DNA of 43,803 nt from Bacillota bacterium (lineage in GTDB: Bacteria > Bacillota_A > Clostridia > DSM-8532), in assembly GCA_023424865.1 (NCBI GenBank), contig JAFADM010000311.1:1-43803 (forward strand), read 5' to 3'. This document shows positions 9,722 through 17,400 of this stretch, in pieces. The first letter of the stretch is position 1. Each line of letters opens with the position of its first letter. The notes beneath the pieces were generated by a model, which saw only the letters and a program-made list of their open reading frames with translations, was not told where the DNA came from and searched no databases. The translations under genes were made by a program, and so were the position numbers.

Positions 9722-9748
9722 GCAAAAAGCCGGTATACGGCTTTTTGC
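9722..9748 (-). terminator. Hairpin after the SorE-like gene
   Basis: An 11-bp perfect stem (GCAAAAAGCCG/CGGCTTTTTGC) with a 5-base loop lies 18 bases past the stop codon of the SorE-like gene. Read leftwards its T-run is inside the stem; read rightwards it is followed by seven T. It probably ends or attenuates transcription between the SorE-like gene and E2, making the E2 operon partly independent. Confidence 0.6.
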
Positions 9749-9765
9749 ATTTTTTTAAATCCTAT

Positions 9766-11037
9766 TTAGCTGTTTTTGGAGGGTGCATGGGCCAGAAGGT
9801 ATTTTTCGGCCTCCAGGTTCCAAAGTCCTCCATGGCGTTCCACGATTTCGTGAAGCGCTTTAAACAAGGCGTCCGTTTTGCCCTTTTCCTCAAAATCAGC
9901 AATGGCGGTGAGAGGAAGGTTGATGGGCGGATAAATAAGCTTTTTGCCCCCGGGAATATGGGGCAGGTTCAGGGTGGTTTCCACAATTACATCCAGACCG
10001 CCCACATGGGTTATCATGGAGGAGGGGGAGAGCCTTCCCTGGGCCATAAGATCCAAAGATTCAATCATGTCGTTGGTGTTGCCGCCGCTGGTGCCCACCA
10101 CATGGGTTGAATTGTAGTGAACATTATAGAAGTTGAAGTCAGCGGAGAAGGCGGTATTGCTGGGGCCGGCAAAGAAGTTGAGGCAGCCGTCGTGGCCCAG
10201 TAGGGCATCGCCCTGCTCCACAACAGGCTTAACCGGCGCGAAAACCATAACATCGTCATAGCCGGTGCCGCCGGAAAGGGAAAGCAGATAGTCCTTTCCT
10301 TTATCGGGAGAGGAAGTATTAACATATATGAGGTTTACGCCGTTTTTGGCTGCTTCTTCTACTGTGTAAATGGAAGCGGCTCTGTCCAGACGGGTTTGAT
10401 CAATATCGGTAACCACTAAAAGGGAGGGCTTTCTGTCACAGTGGATGGCGTAATCGATAGCGCCCAGTCCCATAGGACCTACACCGGCCAGAAGGGCCAT
10501 TTTGCCGCCTTCCTTAATACCCATTTCGTGGACATAGGAACCCTGATTGGTATGGTACATGGCATGAAATGTTCCTACAATACAGGAAACCGGTTCGGAA
10601 AGAGAACCGTAGAAGAAGGCCTCACCCTTGTAGGGAAGAAGGCAGCCAAGCTCCATAACCACATTGGGAATAATAATATAAGTAGCATCTCCCCCAATAT
10701 AAGGGAAGGAATAGCCGGGAGCTGCATAGGGGTCATCCTTTTGGTTCAGGGCGGGCTGAATGGAGAAGCGGTCGCCAGGCTTAAACTTGGACTGCCATTT
10801 GGATCCGACCTCAATAATTTCGCCGCAGAATTCATGACCGGTGATAATTGGATTTTTGTCTACATCATTGGGTACGCGCTTGTGCTCAGAACCCTGGGAA
10901 GCCGCCTTGTACGAGGACATGCATAGGCTTTCCGAAACGATGCGGGCCAGTATTTCATCCTCCTTGATGGGGGGGAGCTCAAAGGTTTCAAGGCGAAGAT
11001 CATTTTTACCATACAATCGAACTGCTTGTGTTTTCAT
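9766..11037 (-). CDS. Zinc-type MDR dehydrogenase, L-sorbose-1-phosphate reductase-like
   Basis: A 423-residue medium-chain dehydrogenase. The N-terminal GroES-like part has the catalytic-zinc region SESLCMSSYK and GHEFCGEIIEVG; the Rossmann part has the dinucleotide motif LLAGVGPMGLGAIDYA followed by an acidic residue (VTDID), which favours NAD(H). Overall layout and the start MKTQAVRLYGKNDLRLE match the SorE family, which reduces L-sorbose-1-phosphate at C2 to D-glucitol-6-phosphate. Its usual partner, a sorbitol-6-phosphate dehydrogenase (SorD/SrlD), is encoded divergently 165 bp away, which supports a SorE-SorD type two-step epimerising or isomerising module. No sorbose PTS genes are present, and the leftward neighbours handle rhamnose, so the natural substrate may be rhamnulose-1-phosphate or a related ketose phosphate. 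Start ATG is preceded by AAGGAGG. Confidence 0.82.
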   Translation of the reverse strand: MKTQAVRLYGKNDLRLETFELPPIKEDEILARIVSESLCMSSYKAASQGSEHKRVPNDVDKNPIITGHEFCGEIIEVGSKWQSKFKPGDRFSIQPALNQKDDPYAAPGYSFPYIGGDATYIIIPNVVMELGCLLPYKGEAFFYGSLSEPVSCIVGTFHAMYHTNQGSYVHEMGIKEGGKMALLAGVGPMGLGAIDYAIHCDRKPSLLVVTDIDQTRLDRAASIYTVEEAAKNGVNLIYVNTSSPDKGKDYLLSLSGGTGYDDVMVFAPVKPVVEQGDALLGHDGCLNFFAGPSNTAFSADFNFYNVHYNSTHVVGTSGGNTNDMIESLDLMAQGRLSPSSMITHVGGLDVIVETTLNLPHIPGGKKLIYPPINLPLTAIADFEEKGKTDALFKALHEIVERHGGLWNLEAEKYLLAHAPSKNS

Positions 11038-11081
11038 TGACGATCCTCCTTTATTTTAAGGTTATACTTTTATATATTGTG

Positions 11082-11111
11082 ATCATAGCATACCTGATCT
11101 TGTTAATCAAC
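11082..11111 (-). promoter_or_regulatory. Promoter of the SorE-like gene (leftward arm)
   Basis: On the minus strand TTGATT (11106-11111) is followed after 18 bases by TATGAT (11082-11087), 45 bases upstream of the start codon. A dyad TTGTTAATCAACA (11101-11113) overlaps the -35 box and is a plausible regulator site, for example for the DeoR protein encoded in the rightward arm. Confidence 0.55.
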
Positions 11112-11138
11112 ATAAAACCACATATTCTTTTTTAATAT

Positions 11139-11167
11139 GGACATAATCTAACATGTATACTATAATG
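11139..11167 (+). promoter_or_regulatory. Promoter of the SDR-PHP-deoR operon (rightward arm)
   Basis: TGGACA (11139-11144), 17-base spacer, TATAAT (11162-11167): a near-consensus vegetative promoter 35 bases upstream of the SDR start. Together with the leftward promoter it fits within 90 bp, so one regulator could control both arms. Confidence 0.7.
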
Positions 11168-11202
11168 AAAACAAACTAAAACAACAAAAAGGGGGAGCAC
11201 CC

Positions 11203-11988
11203 ATGTTGAAACGCTTGGAAAAACAAACAGCCATTGTCACCGGTGCGGGCCAGGGGCTTGGAGAAGCGCTGGCAAGGCGTCTGGACGCCGAAGGATGCAG
11301 GGTCGTGGTTGCCGATATTCAGTTTGAAGCGGCCCAGAAGGTGGCTGAAAGCCTGACCGACGCCATGGCCGTCAAGGTTGACGTCTGCGACGAGGAGCAG
11401 GTAGAGGCAATGGTAGAGGCAACAGTCACCCGGTACGGATCCCTTGATCTTATGGTCTCCAATGCTGCGATTCTTATTGCAAAAGCGGCAGTGGAATTTC
11501 CTGCCGCTCAGTGGCGGAAAATGATGGATGTCAATTTAATAGGCTATTTCATTTGTGCCAAGGCTGCTGCTAAAGCTATGATACCCAATAAAAAAGGTAA
11601 TATCATTCAAATTAACAGCAAGTCCGGCAAAAAGGGCTCTTACAAAAACTCCGCCTACGCGGCAGCCAAATTCGGCGGCATCGGCCTTACCCAAAGCCTG
11701 GCCCTGGAGCTTGCCGAGCACGGCATTCGCGTAAATGCCATCTGCCCCGGCAATCTTCTCAACTCTCCTCTTTGGAATGACGGCCCTAACGCCCTTTTCA
11801 AGCAGTATGCCAAAAATCAGGGCATTACCGAGGAGCAGGTGCGCCAGAAGTATTTGAACCAGGTTCCTCTGGGAAGAAGCTGCGAATACGAGGATATCGC
11901 CAATGTTATGGTTTTCCTTGCATCCAGTGAATCCAGCTATATGACCGGTCAGGCCATCAATGTGACCGGCGGCCAGGAAATGAGGTAA
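11203..11988 (+). CDS. Short-chain dehydrogenase, sorbitol-6-phosphate 2-dehydrogenase-like
   Basis: A 261-residue classical SDR. The cofactor motif is TGAGQGLGEALA with VVADIQ downstream (acidic, NAD-preferring). The Ser of the catalytic triad lies in INSKSGKKGS and the Tyr-Lys pair in AYAAAKFGG. Similarity to SrlD/SorD is strong in diagnostic places: IIQINSKSGK, FGGIGLTQSLALELAEHGI, VPLGRSCEYEDI and the C-terminal TGQAINVTGGQ. That family oxidises D-glucitol-6-phosphate to fructose-6-phosphate. GGGGGAG lies 7 bases before ATG. It is the first gene of the rightward operon and probably works in sequence with the divergently encoded SorE-like reductase. The exact hexitol phosphate is not determined by sequence; a 6-deoxyhexitol phosphate derived from rhamnulose-1-phosphate is possible. 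Confidence 0.85.
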   Translation: MLKRLEKQTAIVTGAGQGLGEALARRLDAEGCRVVVADIQFEAAQKVAESLTDAMAVKVDVCDEEQVEAMVEATVTRYGSLDLMVSNAAILIAKAAVEFPAAQWRKMMDVNLIGYFICAKAAAKAMIPNKKGNIIQINSKSGKKGSYKNSAYAAAKFGGIGLTQSLALELAEHGIRVNAICPGNLLNSPLWNDGPNALFKQYAKNQGITEEQVRQKYLNQVPLGRSCEYEDIANVMVFLASSESSYMTGQAINVTGGQEMR

Positions 11989-11992
11989 GAGC

Positions 11993-13327
11993 ATGGGTTA
12001 TAAAGCGGACCAAATCCCGGGGTCGGAAAATCGGGCCGCAGCCCATGAAGCGGGCCTGAAAAGTCCTTCCGAGGAAGTTCGGCTTGAGAGCCTGAAGCTT
12101 CTTATGGAGGATATTGAAAAGGGCGTTGTGCCAAAGCCTCCTGTGGGTACGGATGTGAATAACCATATTCATACCATCTATTCCTTCTCGCCTTACGCGC
12201 CTGCCGAAGCGGTGTGGCGTGCTATGAACGCGGGCCTTTCCACAGCCGGAATCATGGATCATGATTCGGTCTCCGGCGCTCAGGAATTTTTGAAGGCCGG
12301 TGAAATAACCGGCTTAAGCGTAACGGTTGGCGTGGAATGCCGTGCTGATTTTTCAGGAACAAGGGTTGAAGGAAGACGTCTCAACAACCCGGATCAGAAT
12401 AATATTGCCTATATGGCTCTCCATGGCATCCCTCATACAAAGCTTTCGGAAGTGGCTGCCTTTTTTAAGCCCCTTAATGAAAGGCGTAATGCCCGGAACC
12501 GCAAAATGGTTGAGCGGATTAACGGCTTTTTGGAGCCCTTTAAGCTTTCCATTTCCTTTGACGAGGATGTTGCACCCCTGTCCCAGACGGATAAGGGCGG
12601 AAGCGTTACGGAGCGTCATGTTCTTTATGCGCTGTCCCTTCGTCTTATAGCGGTTTACGGAAAAGGTCCCGCTCTGGTTGCTTTCTTAAAGGATAAGCTG
12701 GCGCTTCCCGTGAGCGGCAAGCTGGAAGGCTTTTTAACGGATGAGGCCAATCCTCACTATTCTTATGATTTATTGGGGCTTCTGAAAAGCTCCCTGGTGG
12801 AACGCTTCTACATCCCTGCCACAGATGAGTGCCCGCCTGTTGCTCAGGTTCTGGAGCTTGCCGAAAGAGTAGGGGCTATTTCGGCCTACGCCTATTTGGG
12901 GGATGTGGGGGATTCGGTTACAGGGGACAAAAAAACCCAGACCTTTGAGGACAGCTATCTGGAGCTTTTATTTGAAGAGCTTTACCGCCTTGGGTTTAAG
13001 GCGGTCACCTACATGCCCTCCCGAAATACCCTTCCTCAGATGGACAGGGTAAGAGGGCTGTGCGACAAATATGGCTTTTTGCAGATAAGCGGTGAGGATA
13101 TCAATTCATCCCGCCAGTCCTTTGTCTGCGAAGCCATAAGAAACGACTACTTTAAAAACCTTATTGATACCACCTGGGCGCTTATCGGCCATGAGCTTGC
13201 GGCCACCGGCAATTTAACCCGCAGCATGTTTTCTGCTGAAACAATCCTCAAATACCCGTCCCTTAATGAAAGAATTAAGGCTTATAAGGTCATAGGCCTT
13301 GAAAAGGGCCGTGAAGGGGAGGTTTAA
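11993..13327 (+). CDS. PHP-domain metal-dependent hydrolase (putative phosphoesterase)
   Basis: A 444-residue protein with the polymerase-and-histidinol-phosphatase fold. Metal-binding motifs are visible: NNHIHTIYSFSPY (His58, His60), IMDHDSVSG (Asp89-His90-Asp91) and VGVECRADF (Glu115), then MALHGIPH; TYMPSRNTLPQMDRV and GEDIN near residues 340-370 are likely the last metal ligands. It is longer than histidinol phosphatases (about 270) because of a helical insertion around residues 150-270. PHP proteins outside DNA polymerase III are mostly phosphoesterases, so a sugar-phosphate phosphatase or cyclic phosphodiesterase role in the pathway is a reasonable inference. The ATG is 4 bases past the SDR stop, with GAGGTAAGAG overlapping the SDR end, so they are translationally coupled. 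Confidence 0.8.
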   Translation: MGYKADQIPGSENRAAAHEAGLKSPSEEVRLESLKLLMEDIEKGVVPKPPVGTDVNNHIHTIYSFSPYAPAEAVWRAMNAGLSTAGIMDHDSVSGAQEFLKAGEITGLSVTVGVECRADFSGTRVEGRRLNNPDQNNIAYMALHGIPHTKLSEVAAFFKPLNERRNARNRKMVERINGFLEPFKLSISFDEDVAPLSQTDKGGSVTERHVLYALSLRLIAVYGKGPALVAFLKDKLALPVSGKLEGFLTDEANPHYSYDLLGLLKSSLVERFYIPATDECPPVAQVLELAERVGAISAYAYLGDVGDSVTGDKKTQTFEDSYLELLFEELYRLGFKAVTYMPSRNTLPQMDRVRGLCDKYGFLQISGEDINSSRQSFVCEAIRNDYFKNLIDTTWALIGHELAATGNLTRSMFSAETILKYPSLNERIKAYKVIGLEKGREGEV

Positions 13328-13331
13328 TACC

Positions 13332-14102
13332 ATGCTGGGTGCCGAGAGACGAAATCAGATTGTTGCCCGACTAAATGAGAAAAAGAGCCTTCTTGTTCCG
13401 GAAACCGCCCAGCTTTTCGGGGTTACGGAAGAAACCATCCGAAGGGATTTAAAGTATCTTGAGAGCAAGGGGCTTCTTGTAAGAACCCACGGCGGTGCGG
13501 TACTGTCCGACGACACCAATTGGGAAACACCTGTGGAGGTTCGTGAGGGCATCAACATGTCGGGGAAAAATGCCATTGGTCTTAAGGCCTCTCAAATGGT
13601 TGAGGATAATGACACCCTGTTTCTCGACGCCAGCACCTCCTGCCTTTACCTTGCCAGGCATTTGAAGAAGAAAAAAGGTCTTACTGTGGTCACCAATGCG
13701 GAGCGGATTATTTTGGAGCTGGCCTCCTGCGAGGATATTACCCTTATTTCCTCGGGGGGGCTTCTAAGGCCCAAGAGCCTTTCCTATGTGGGGCGAACCG
13801 CGGAACGGGCCATCAGTCAGTACCGGGCGGCCAAGGTGTTCCTTTCAAGCAAGGGCTTTTCACCCCGCCATGGGCTGACGGATTCCAATGAACAGGAAGC
13901 CGATATTCGCCGGACCATGCTGGCCTGCTCGGAAAAGGTGATTTTTCTTTGCGACCATACCAAGTTTGAAAAGGTAGGGTTCGTTAATACGGCCAGGGTG
14001 GATCAAATCAACGTTCTTATTACCGATAAAGCCTTTCCCGAGACATGGGGGAATTGGCTGGACAGCCTTTCCCTTAAGGTCATTCGCGCCGATCAGGAAT
14101 AA
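13332..14102 (+). CDS. DeoR-family transcriptional regulator
   Basis: A 256-residue sugar-metabolism regulator. Residues 1-55 form the DeoR HTH with the family signature (MLGAERRNQIVARLNEKK... GVTEETIRRDLKYLESKGLLVRTHGGAV). The rest is the DeoR C-terminal sensor, a ribose-5-phosphate-isomerase-like fold that binds phosphorylated sugars (LDASTSCLYLARHL, SSGGLLRPKSLSYVG, DHTKFEKVGF). An open frame extends 11 codons upstream into the PHP gene, but GGGGAGG at 13316-13322 places the start at ATG 13332. Last gene of the SDR-PHP-deoR operon; its likely targets are the two facing promoters in 11082-11167. The ligand is probably a phosphorylated intermediate of the route. Confidence 0.9.
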   Translation: MLGAERRNQIVARLNEKKSLLVPETAQLFGVTEETIRRDLKYLESKGLLVRTHGGAVLSDDTNWETPVEVREGINMSGKNAIGLKASQMVEDNDTLFLDASTSCLYLARHLKKKKGLTVVTNAERIILELASCEDITLISSGGLLRPKSLSYVGRTAERAISQYRAAKVFLSSKGFSPRHGLTDSNEQEADIRRTMLACSEKVIFLCDHTKFEKVGFVNTARVDQINVLITDKAFPETWGNWLDSLSLKVIRADQE

Positions 14103-14114
14103 TGTTCCCGTTTA

Positions 14115-14161
14115 TTGACAACCTCCCCGGCCTGTGTAAAAATGAAAGTAATTATTATTAT
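14115..14161 (+). promoter_or_regulatory. Promoter and possible Fur/PerR box of the fur-family gene
   Basis: TTGACA (14115-14120) is followed after 16 bases by TAAAAA (14137-14142). Just downstream, the AT-rich dyad TAATTATTATTA resembles a Fur/PerR-type operator, suggesting autoregulation. A second dyad, CTTGAT/ATCAAG with an 11-base loop, follows at about 14168-14190. Confidence 0.45.
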
Positions 14162-14228
14162 TCAATAGCTTGATTTTGCTTTTATATCAAGTAATTGGTA
14201 ATAATAAGGTGAAAAAGGAGGACGGGGT

Positions 14229-14702
14229 ATGAGAAACAAAAAAACAACGGGTGCATTGAATCTGAAGCAGCAGTTCAGGCAGCATGGCTTTAAATATACG
14301 GCACAGCGGCAGGCGGTCATGGATGCTATTTGCGCTCATCCTGAGCTTCATATGAGCAGTGAGGAAATTTATGAAATGCTTAAGCAGGAGTATCCCGACC
14401 TCGGCATTGCCACCGTATACAGAACCCTGCTTCTGCTTGAAAAAATGCAGCTTATAAGAAAAACGGACTTCCTGGACGGGTGTACGCGCTATGAACTCTG
14501 TGATCCCAGCGGACATGCCCACCACCATTTGATCTGCACGGATTGCGGCGGGATCATCAATATGGAAGAGGATCTGTTGGATGAGCTTGAAAAACAGGTT
14601 TATACAAAGCATCGCTTTACTGTTAAAAACCACAGTGTCAAGTTTTACGGCTTCTGTGAAAAATGCGCATCCAAGAAGGATCTCCATGAGGATGATGCTT
14701 AA
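14229..14702 (+). CDS. Fur-family metal-dependent regulator (Fur/PerR/Zur type unresolved)
   Basis: A 157-residue Fur-family repressor. Winged-helix part: GFKYTAQRQAVMDAI, then SSEEIYEMLKQEYPDLGIATVYRTL (recognition helix). Dimerisation part: HAHHHLICTDCGGI with a CxxC and FCEKCA with the second CxxC, which together bind structural zinc. The regulatory-site residues (the HHH cluster and an Asp/Glu-rich strand NMEEDLLDELE) do not by themselves distinguish iron (Fur), peroxide (PerR) or zinc (Zur) sensing. The neighbouring hemerythrin would fit iron or oxygen stress. AAAAAGGAGGACGGGGT precedes the ATG. It is followed by the hemerythrin gene after 92 bases. Confidence 0.9.
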   Translation: MRNKKTTGALNLKQQFRQHGFKYTAQRQAVMDAICAHPELHMSSEEIYEMLKQEYPDLGIATVYRTLLLLEKMQLIRKTDFLDGCTRYELCDPSGHAHHHLICTDCGGIINMEEDLLDELEKQVYTKHRFTVKNHSVKFYGFCEKCASKKDLHEDDA

Positions 14703-14794
14703 TGCTTAACTTCAAGCCATTGGGACTTTTATGTATTTAAGTCTTAAGGGCTTAAGGGAATATAGTCTAATGCCGCAGGCAGGGGAGGGCAAAA

Positions 14795-15211
14795 ATGTCA
14801 TTTCAATGGAAAGAACGCTATGCTATAGGAATTGAAACCATAGACAGCCAGCATAAGAGGCTGTTTGAGATTGGTGCGAAAGCATACGAGCTGGGACTTT
14901 TAAACGACGGCTACGATCATTATGACGAAATTGTGGTGCTTTTGAGAGAACTTAAGGACTACACGGACTATCATTTTAGCTATGAAGAGCAATTAATGCA
15001 GGAACTGGGCTACAGTGATATCGAAGCGCACAAGCAGCAGCACGGTATTTGCATTGAACGAATTACTGCTCTCTGTGAAAAGGATATTGATCAGGATCAG
15101 CAGGCAGCAATCCTTGAGGTGATGGATTTTCTCTCCGAATGGATTAGCAGCCATATTATGCTGACGGACAAAAAATATACCGCCTTCTTTAAAGAAAAAG
15201 GCGTAAGCTAA
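14795..15211 (+). CDS. Bacteriohemerythrin (first copy)
   Basis: A 138-residue four-helix protein binding a di-iron centre that reversibly carries O2, giving oxygen storage or delivery in the cytosol. The seven ligand positions are visible: His in DSQHKRLF, the helix pair YHFSYEEQ (HxxxE), HKQQH (HxxxH) and HIMLTD (HxxxxD). Length matches stand-alone bacteriohemerythrins. A second copy lies at 19149 with the same MSFQWK start and the same NYDHYDEI-type helix, so the two are paralogues about 4 kb apart. AGGGGAGGG precedes the ATG. In an anaerobe the likely role is oxygen scavenging or O2 sensing linked to chemotaxis. It is cotranscribed with, or lies just behind, the fur-like gene. Confidence 0.93.
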   Translation: MSFQWKERYAIGIETIDSQHKRLFEIGAKAYELGLLNDGYDHYDEIVVLLRELKDYTDYHFSYEEQLMQELGYSDIEAHKQQHGICIERITALCEKDIDQDQQAAILEVMDFLSEWISSHIMLTDKKYTAFFKEKGVS

Positions 15212-15228
15212 AAGCAATCTTATACATA

Positions 15229-15280
15229 GAAAGGCCGGTAGCCAAACCGCCCGGGAGCTATGCCGGGCCGAAAAGGGCCG
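15229..15280 (+). promoter_or_regulatory. GC-rich structured leader before rhamnulokinase
   Basis: Within the 86-base gap there is a hairpin CCCGG/CCGGG (15250-15254 with 15263-15267) and an overlapping GGCC/GGCC stem with GAAAAG loop, both just before the ribosome binding site. There is no T-run, so it is not a classical terminator. It does not match a riboswitch class I recognise. It could modulate translation of rhaB. Confidence 0.3.
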
Positions 15281-15297
15281 GTAAAGAGGTGCTTGAC

Positions 15298-16773
15298 GTG
15301 TCAAAACGCGTTTTGGCTTTTGATTTTGGCGCATCGTCGGGACGGGCGATTTTGGCCACATACGAAAGCGGCAAAATAACCCTGGAGGAAATTCACCGGT
15401 TTTCCAACGATCCGGTAAAAGTAAATGGTACCTGGTACTGGGATGTCCTGCGCTTATTCTTTGAAATCAAGGAAGGCATTCGAAAGGCGGCTCATAGTGG
15501 CGGGTTTGACAGCCTTGGTATTGACACCTGGGGTGTGGACTATGCCTTTTTGGACAAAAACGGTAAAATGCTTGAAAATCCTGTCCATTACAGGGACAGC
15601 CGTACGGATACTATTTTAGATGAAGCCTTTGCTTTAATTCCCAGAAAAGAATTGTATGAGAAAACCGGTATTCAAATTATGAATTTTAATACGGTTTTTC
15701 AGCTTTTGGCTGTAAGGCTTAATAATCCCGATCAGCTTGAAAAGGCGGATAAGCTGTTATTTATGCCGGATTTACTTACCTACTTTCTGACAGGTGAAAA
15801 AAATGCGGAATACACCATTGCGTCCACCGCTCAGCTTCTTAATGCCAAAACCAGGACCTGGGATGAAGAGGTTTTAGAGAAAATCGGAATTTCCAAAGAC
15901 CTGCTTCCCGGCCTTGTTGAACCCGGAACCATCGTCGGCTCCATTCTCCCTGAAATTGCCGAAGAAACCAATTCAGGCACGGTGCCTGTCATTGCGGTGG
16001 CAGCTCATGATACCGGATCGGCGGTACTTGCGGTACCTTCCGTAGATGAGCATTTCATTTATATCAGCTGCGGAACCTGGTCGCTGCTTGGTACGGAATT
16101 AAAGGAGCCCATCACCAACGAGCTTTCTGCCTCCTTGAACCTTACAAACGAGGGAGGCTATGGCAAAACCATACGCTATCTGAAAAATATCATGGGGCTC
16201 TGGCTCATCCAGGAAAGCCGCAGACAATGGCAGCGGGAAGGCCAGCAGGTTACCTTTGCGCTTCTTGAAGAGGAAGCCTTAAAATGCGAGGCCTTCAAGA
16301 GCTTTGTGGATCCCGATGATGCGCGCTTCGGAAAACCCGGCGATCTTCCTTCCCATATTCAGAACTATTGCCGTGAAACAGGACAATATGTACCTCAGAC
16401 CCGGGGTGAAATTGTGCGCTGCATTTATGAAAGCCTGGCGCTTAAATACCGCTACGCTCTTTCTCAGGTGGAAACGGCTACCGGTATACATTATGGGGTT
16501 ATTCACATGGTAGGAGGCGGGACCAAGGATAAATTCCTTTGCCAGCTTACGGCCGACGCCTGCTCCCTTCCGGTGGCAGCAGGGCCAATTGAGGCCACAG
16601 CCCTTGGCAATGCAGCGGTGCAGCTTATGGCACTGGGTGAAATCAAGGATATCGGTGAGGCACGCCGCGTGATTGCAGCTTCCTTTGAACTCCTTCGTTA
16701 TAAGCCCTCCGGTAATGATGGGTGGGACAAAGCCTATGAGCGCTTTACCCAGCTTATCAATAAGAAGCATTAA
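15298..16773 (+). CDS. rhaB: Rhamnulokinase (FGGY family)
   Basis: ATP-dependent kinase that makes rhamnulose-1-phosphate from rhamnulose. The 491-residue protein has the N-terminal actin-like phosphate loop VLAFDFGASSGRAI (rhamnulokinases carry the ASSGR variant), GIDTWGVDYAFLD, HYRDSRTD, the second nucleotide loop AAHDTGSAVLAVP, ISCGTWSLLG and the C-terminal adenosine site HMVGGGTKDKFLCQ. A start at GTG 15289 is open, but AAAGAGG at 15283-15288 is properly spaced only from GTG 15298, so that start was chosen. It stands alone on the plus strand, separated from rhaA and the aldolase gene by the regulator cluster. It ends at a double terminator. The first kinase step of the route is thus under separate control from the rest. 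Confidence 0.93.
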   Translation: MSKRVLAFDFGASSGRAILATYESGKITLEEIHRFSNDPVKVNGTWYWDVLRLFFEIKEGIRKAAHSGGFDSLGIDTWGVDYAFLDKNGKMLENPVHYRDSRTDTILDEAFALIPRKELYEKTGIQIMNFNTVFQLLAVRLNNPDQLEKADKLLFMPDLLTYFLTGEKNAEYTIASTAQLLNAKTRTWDEEVLEKIGISKDLLPGLVEPGTIVGSILPEIAEETNSGTVPVIAVAAHDTGSAVLAVPSVDEHFIYISCGTWSLLGTELKEPITNELSASLNLTNEGGYGKTIRYLKNIMGLWLIQESRRQWQREGQQVTFALLEEEALKCEAFKSFVDPDDARFGKPGDLPSHIQNYCRETGQYVPQTRGEIVRCIYESLALKYRYALSQVETATGIHYGVIHMVGGGTKDKFLCQLTADACSLPVAAGPIEATALGNAAVQLMALGEIKDIGEARRVIAASFELLRYKPSGNDGWDKAYERFTQLINKKH

Positions 16774-16796
16774 ATTGCGGTTTCCTCTATGAAATA

Positions 16797-16829
16797 AGCA
16801 CCGGGTTTGTCACGCCTGGTGCTATTTTT
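16797..16829 (+). terminator. Terminator after rhaB
   Basis: Stem AGCACC...GGTGCT with extra GG/CC pairs and a T-rich tail (ATTTTTAT), 24 bases past the rhaB stop. Confidence 0.7.
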
Positions 16830-16844
16830 ATATTGTTAATTAAT

Positions 16845-16880
16845 AAAAAGCGGGAGAATTTGAGGTTCTCCCGCTTTTTT
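16845..16880. terminator. Strong bidirectional terminator between rhaB and the collagen-like gene
   Basis: Perfect stem AAAAAGCGGGAGAA/TTCTCCCGCTTTTT with a 7-base loop, T-run on both strands. It serves rhaB from the left and the leftward collagen-like gene from the right, whose stop codon is 45 bases away. Confidence 0.88.
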
Positions 16881-16924
16881 GCCGTCTATAAATTGTAATG
16901 AGCTTCTTTAGTACCGTAATAAAC

Positions 16925-17386
16925 TTATCCCACGCTTAAGACTACCAGACTTGCCTGTACAGCCAGGTCAGGTATGAATGCGGTATCTCCCGTGGTATTG
17001 TTAAGAGCGAAAGTAAGCGGAGCCAGTGCGGTAATAAGGGCGTTTCCTACAACCTGTGTCGAAACAATGGCAGAGGCGGCCGTGAAAGTTTGAGCCGTAC
17101 TGGTTACGATTGAAAAGGATACTATGGGAGAAGCCGCCGCACCGTCTACAGCTACCCACCAATTAATGTAGTAAGTTCCCGGTGTGAGAATGGTAAAAAC
17201 CCCTGTTGCTGCATTATAGGTTATAAATGGACTGGAGTTGTTTACAAGGTTGTTGAACAAAACATTTGCATTTGCGGCAATTTCGGAAATATCCCCGAGT
17301 ACCAGCTGTACCTGAAGGCCTTGCAGGGCAACGGCAGGGCCAGTAGGACCGGTGGGGCCGGGTATATTAGGAAAACAAATGCCCAA
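16925..17386 (-). pseudogene. 3' part of a split collagen-like exosporium protein gene (BclA-type C-terminal domain)
   Basis: Encodes FPNIPGPTGPTGPA and then about 130 residues of a Ser/Thr/Ala/Val-rich beta-sandwich (LQVQLVLGD... TYYINWWVAVDG... ASLVVLSVG) typical of the trimerising C-terminal domain of BclA/exosporium collagen-like glycoproteins. The only possible start is a TTG at 17384-17386, with an in-frame stop two codons upstream and no ribosome binding site, so the piece is probably not translated by itself. Only two or three Gly-Pro-Thr triplets remain. It lies on the same strand as, and downstream of, the 5' part at 18338-18844. Joining 17364 directly to 18367 (minus strand) fuses the two parts in frame (K159-L-PGPTGP...) into a 305-residue protein. 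I therefore read it as the distal half of one gene interrupted by 1,002 bp. Confidence 0.7.
17365..17378 (+). repeat. Left inverted repeat of the 1,002-bp segment
   Basis: TATTAGGAAAACAA, identical to the complement of 18353-18366. Confidence 0.85.
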
Positions 17387-17400
17387 ATGCTATAAAGCAA

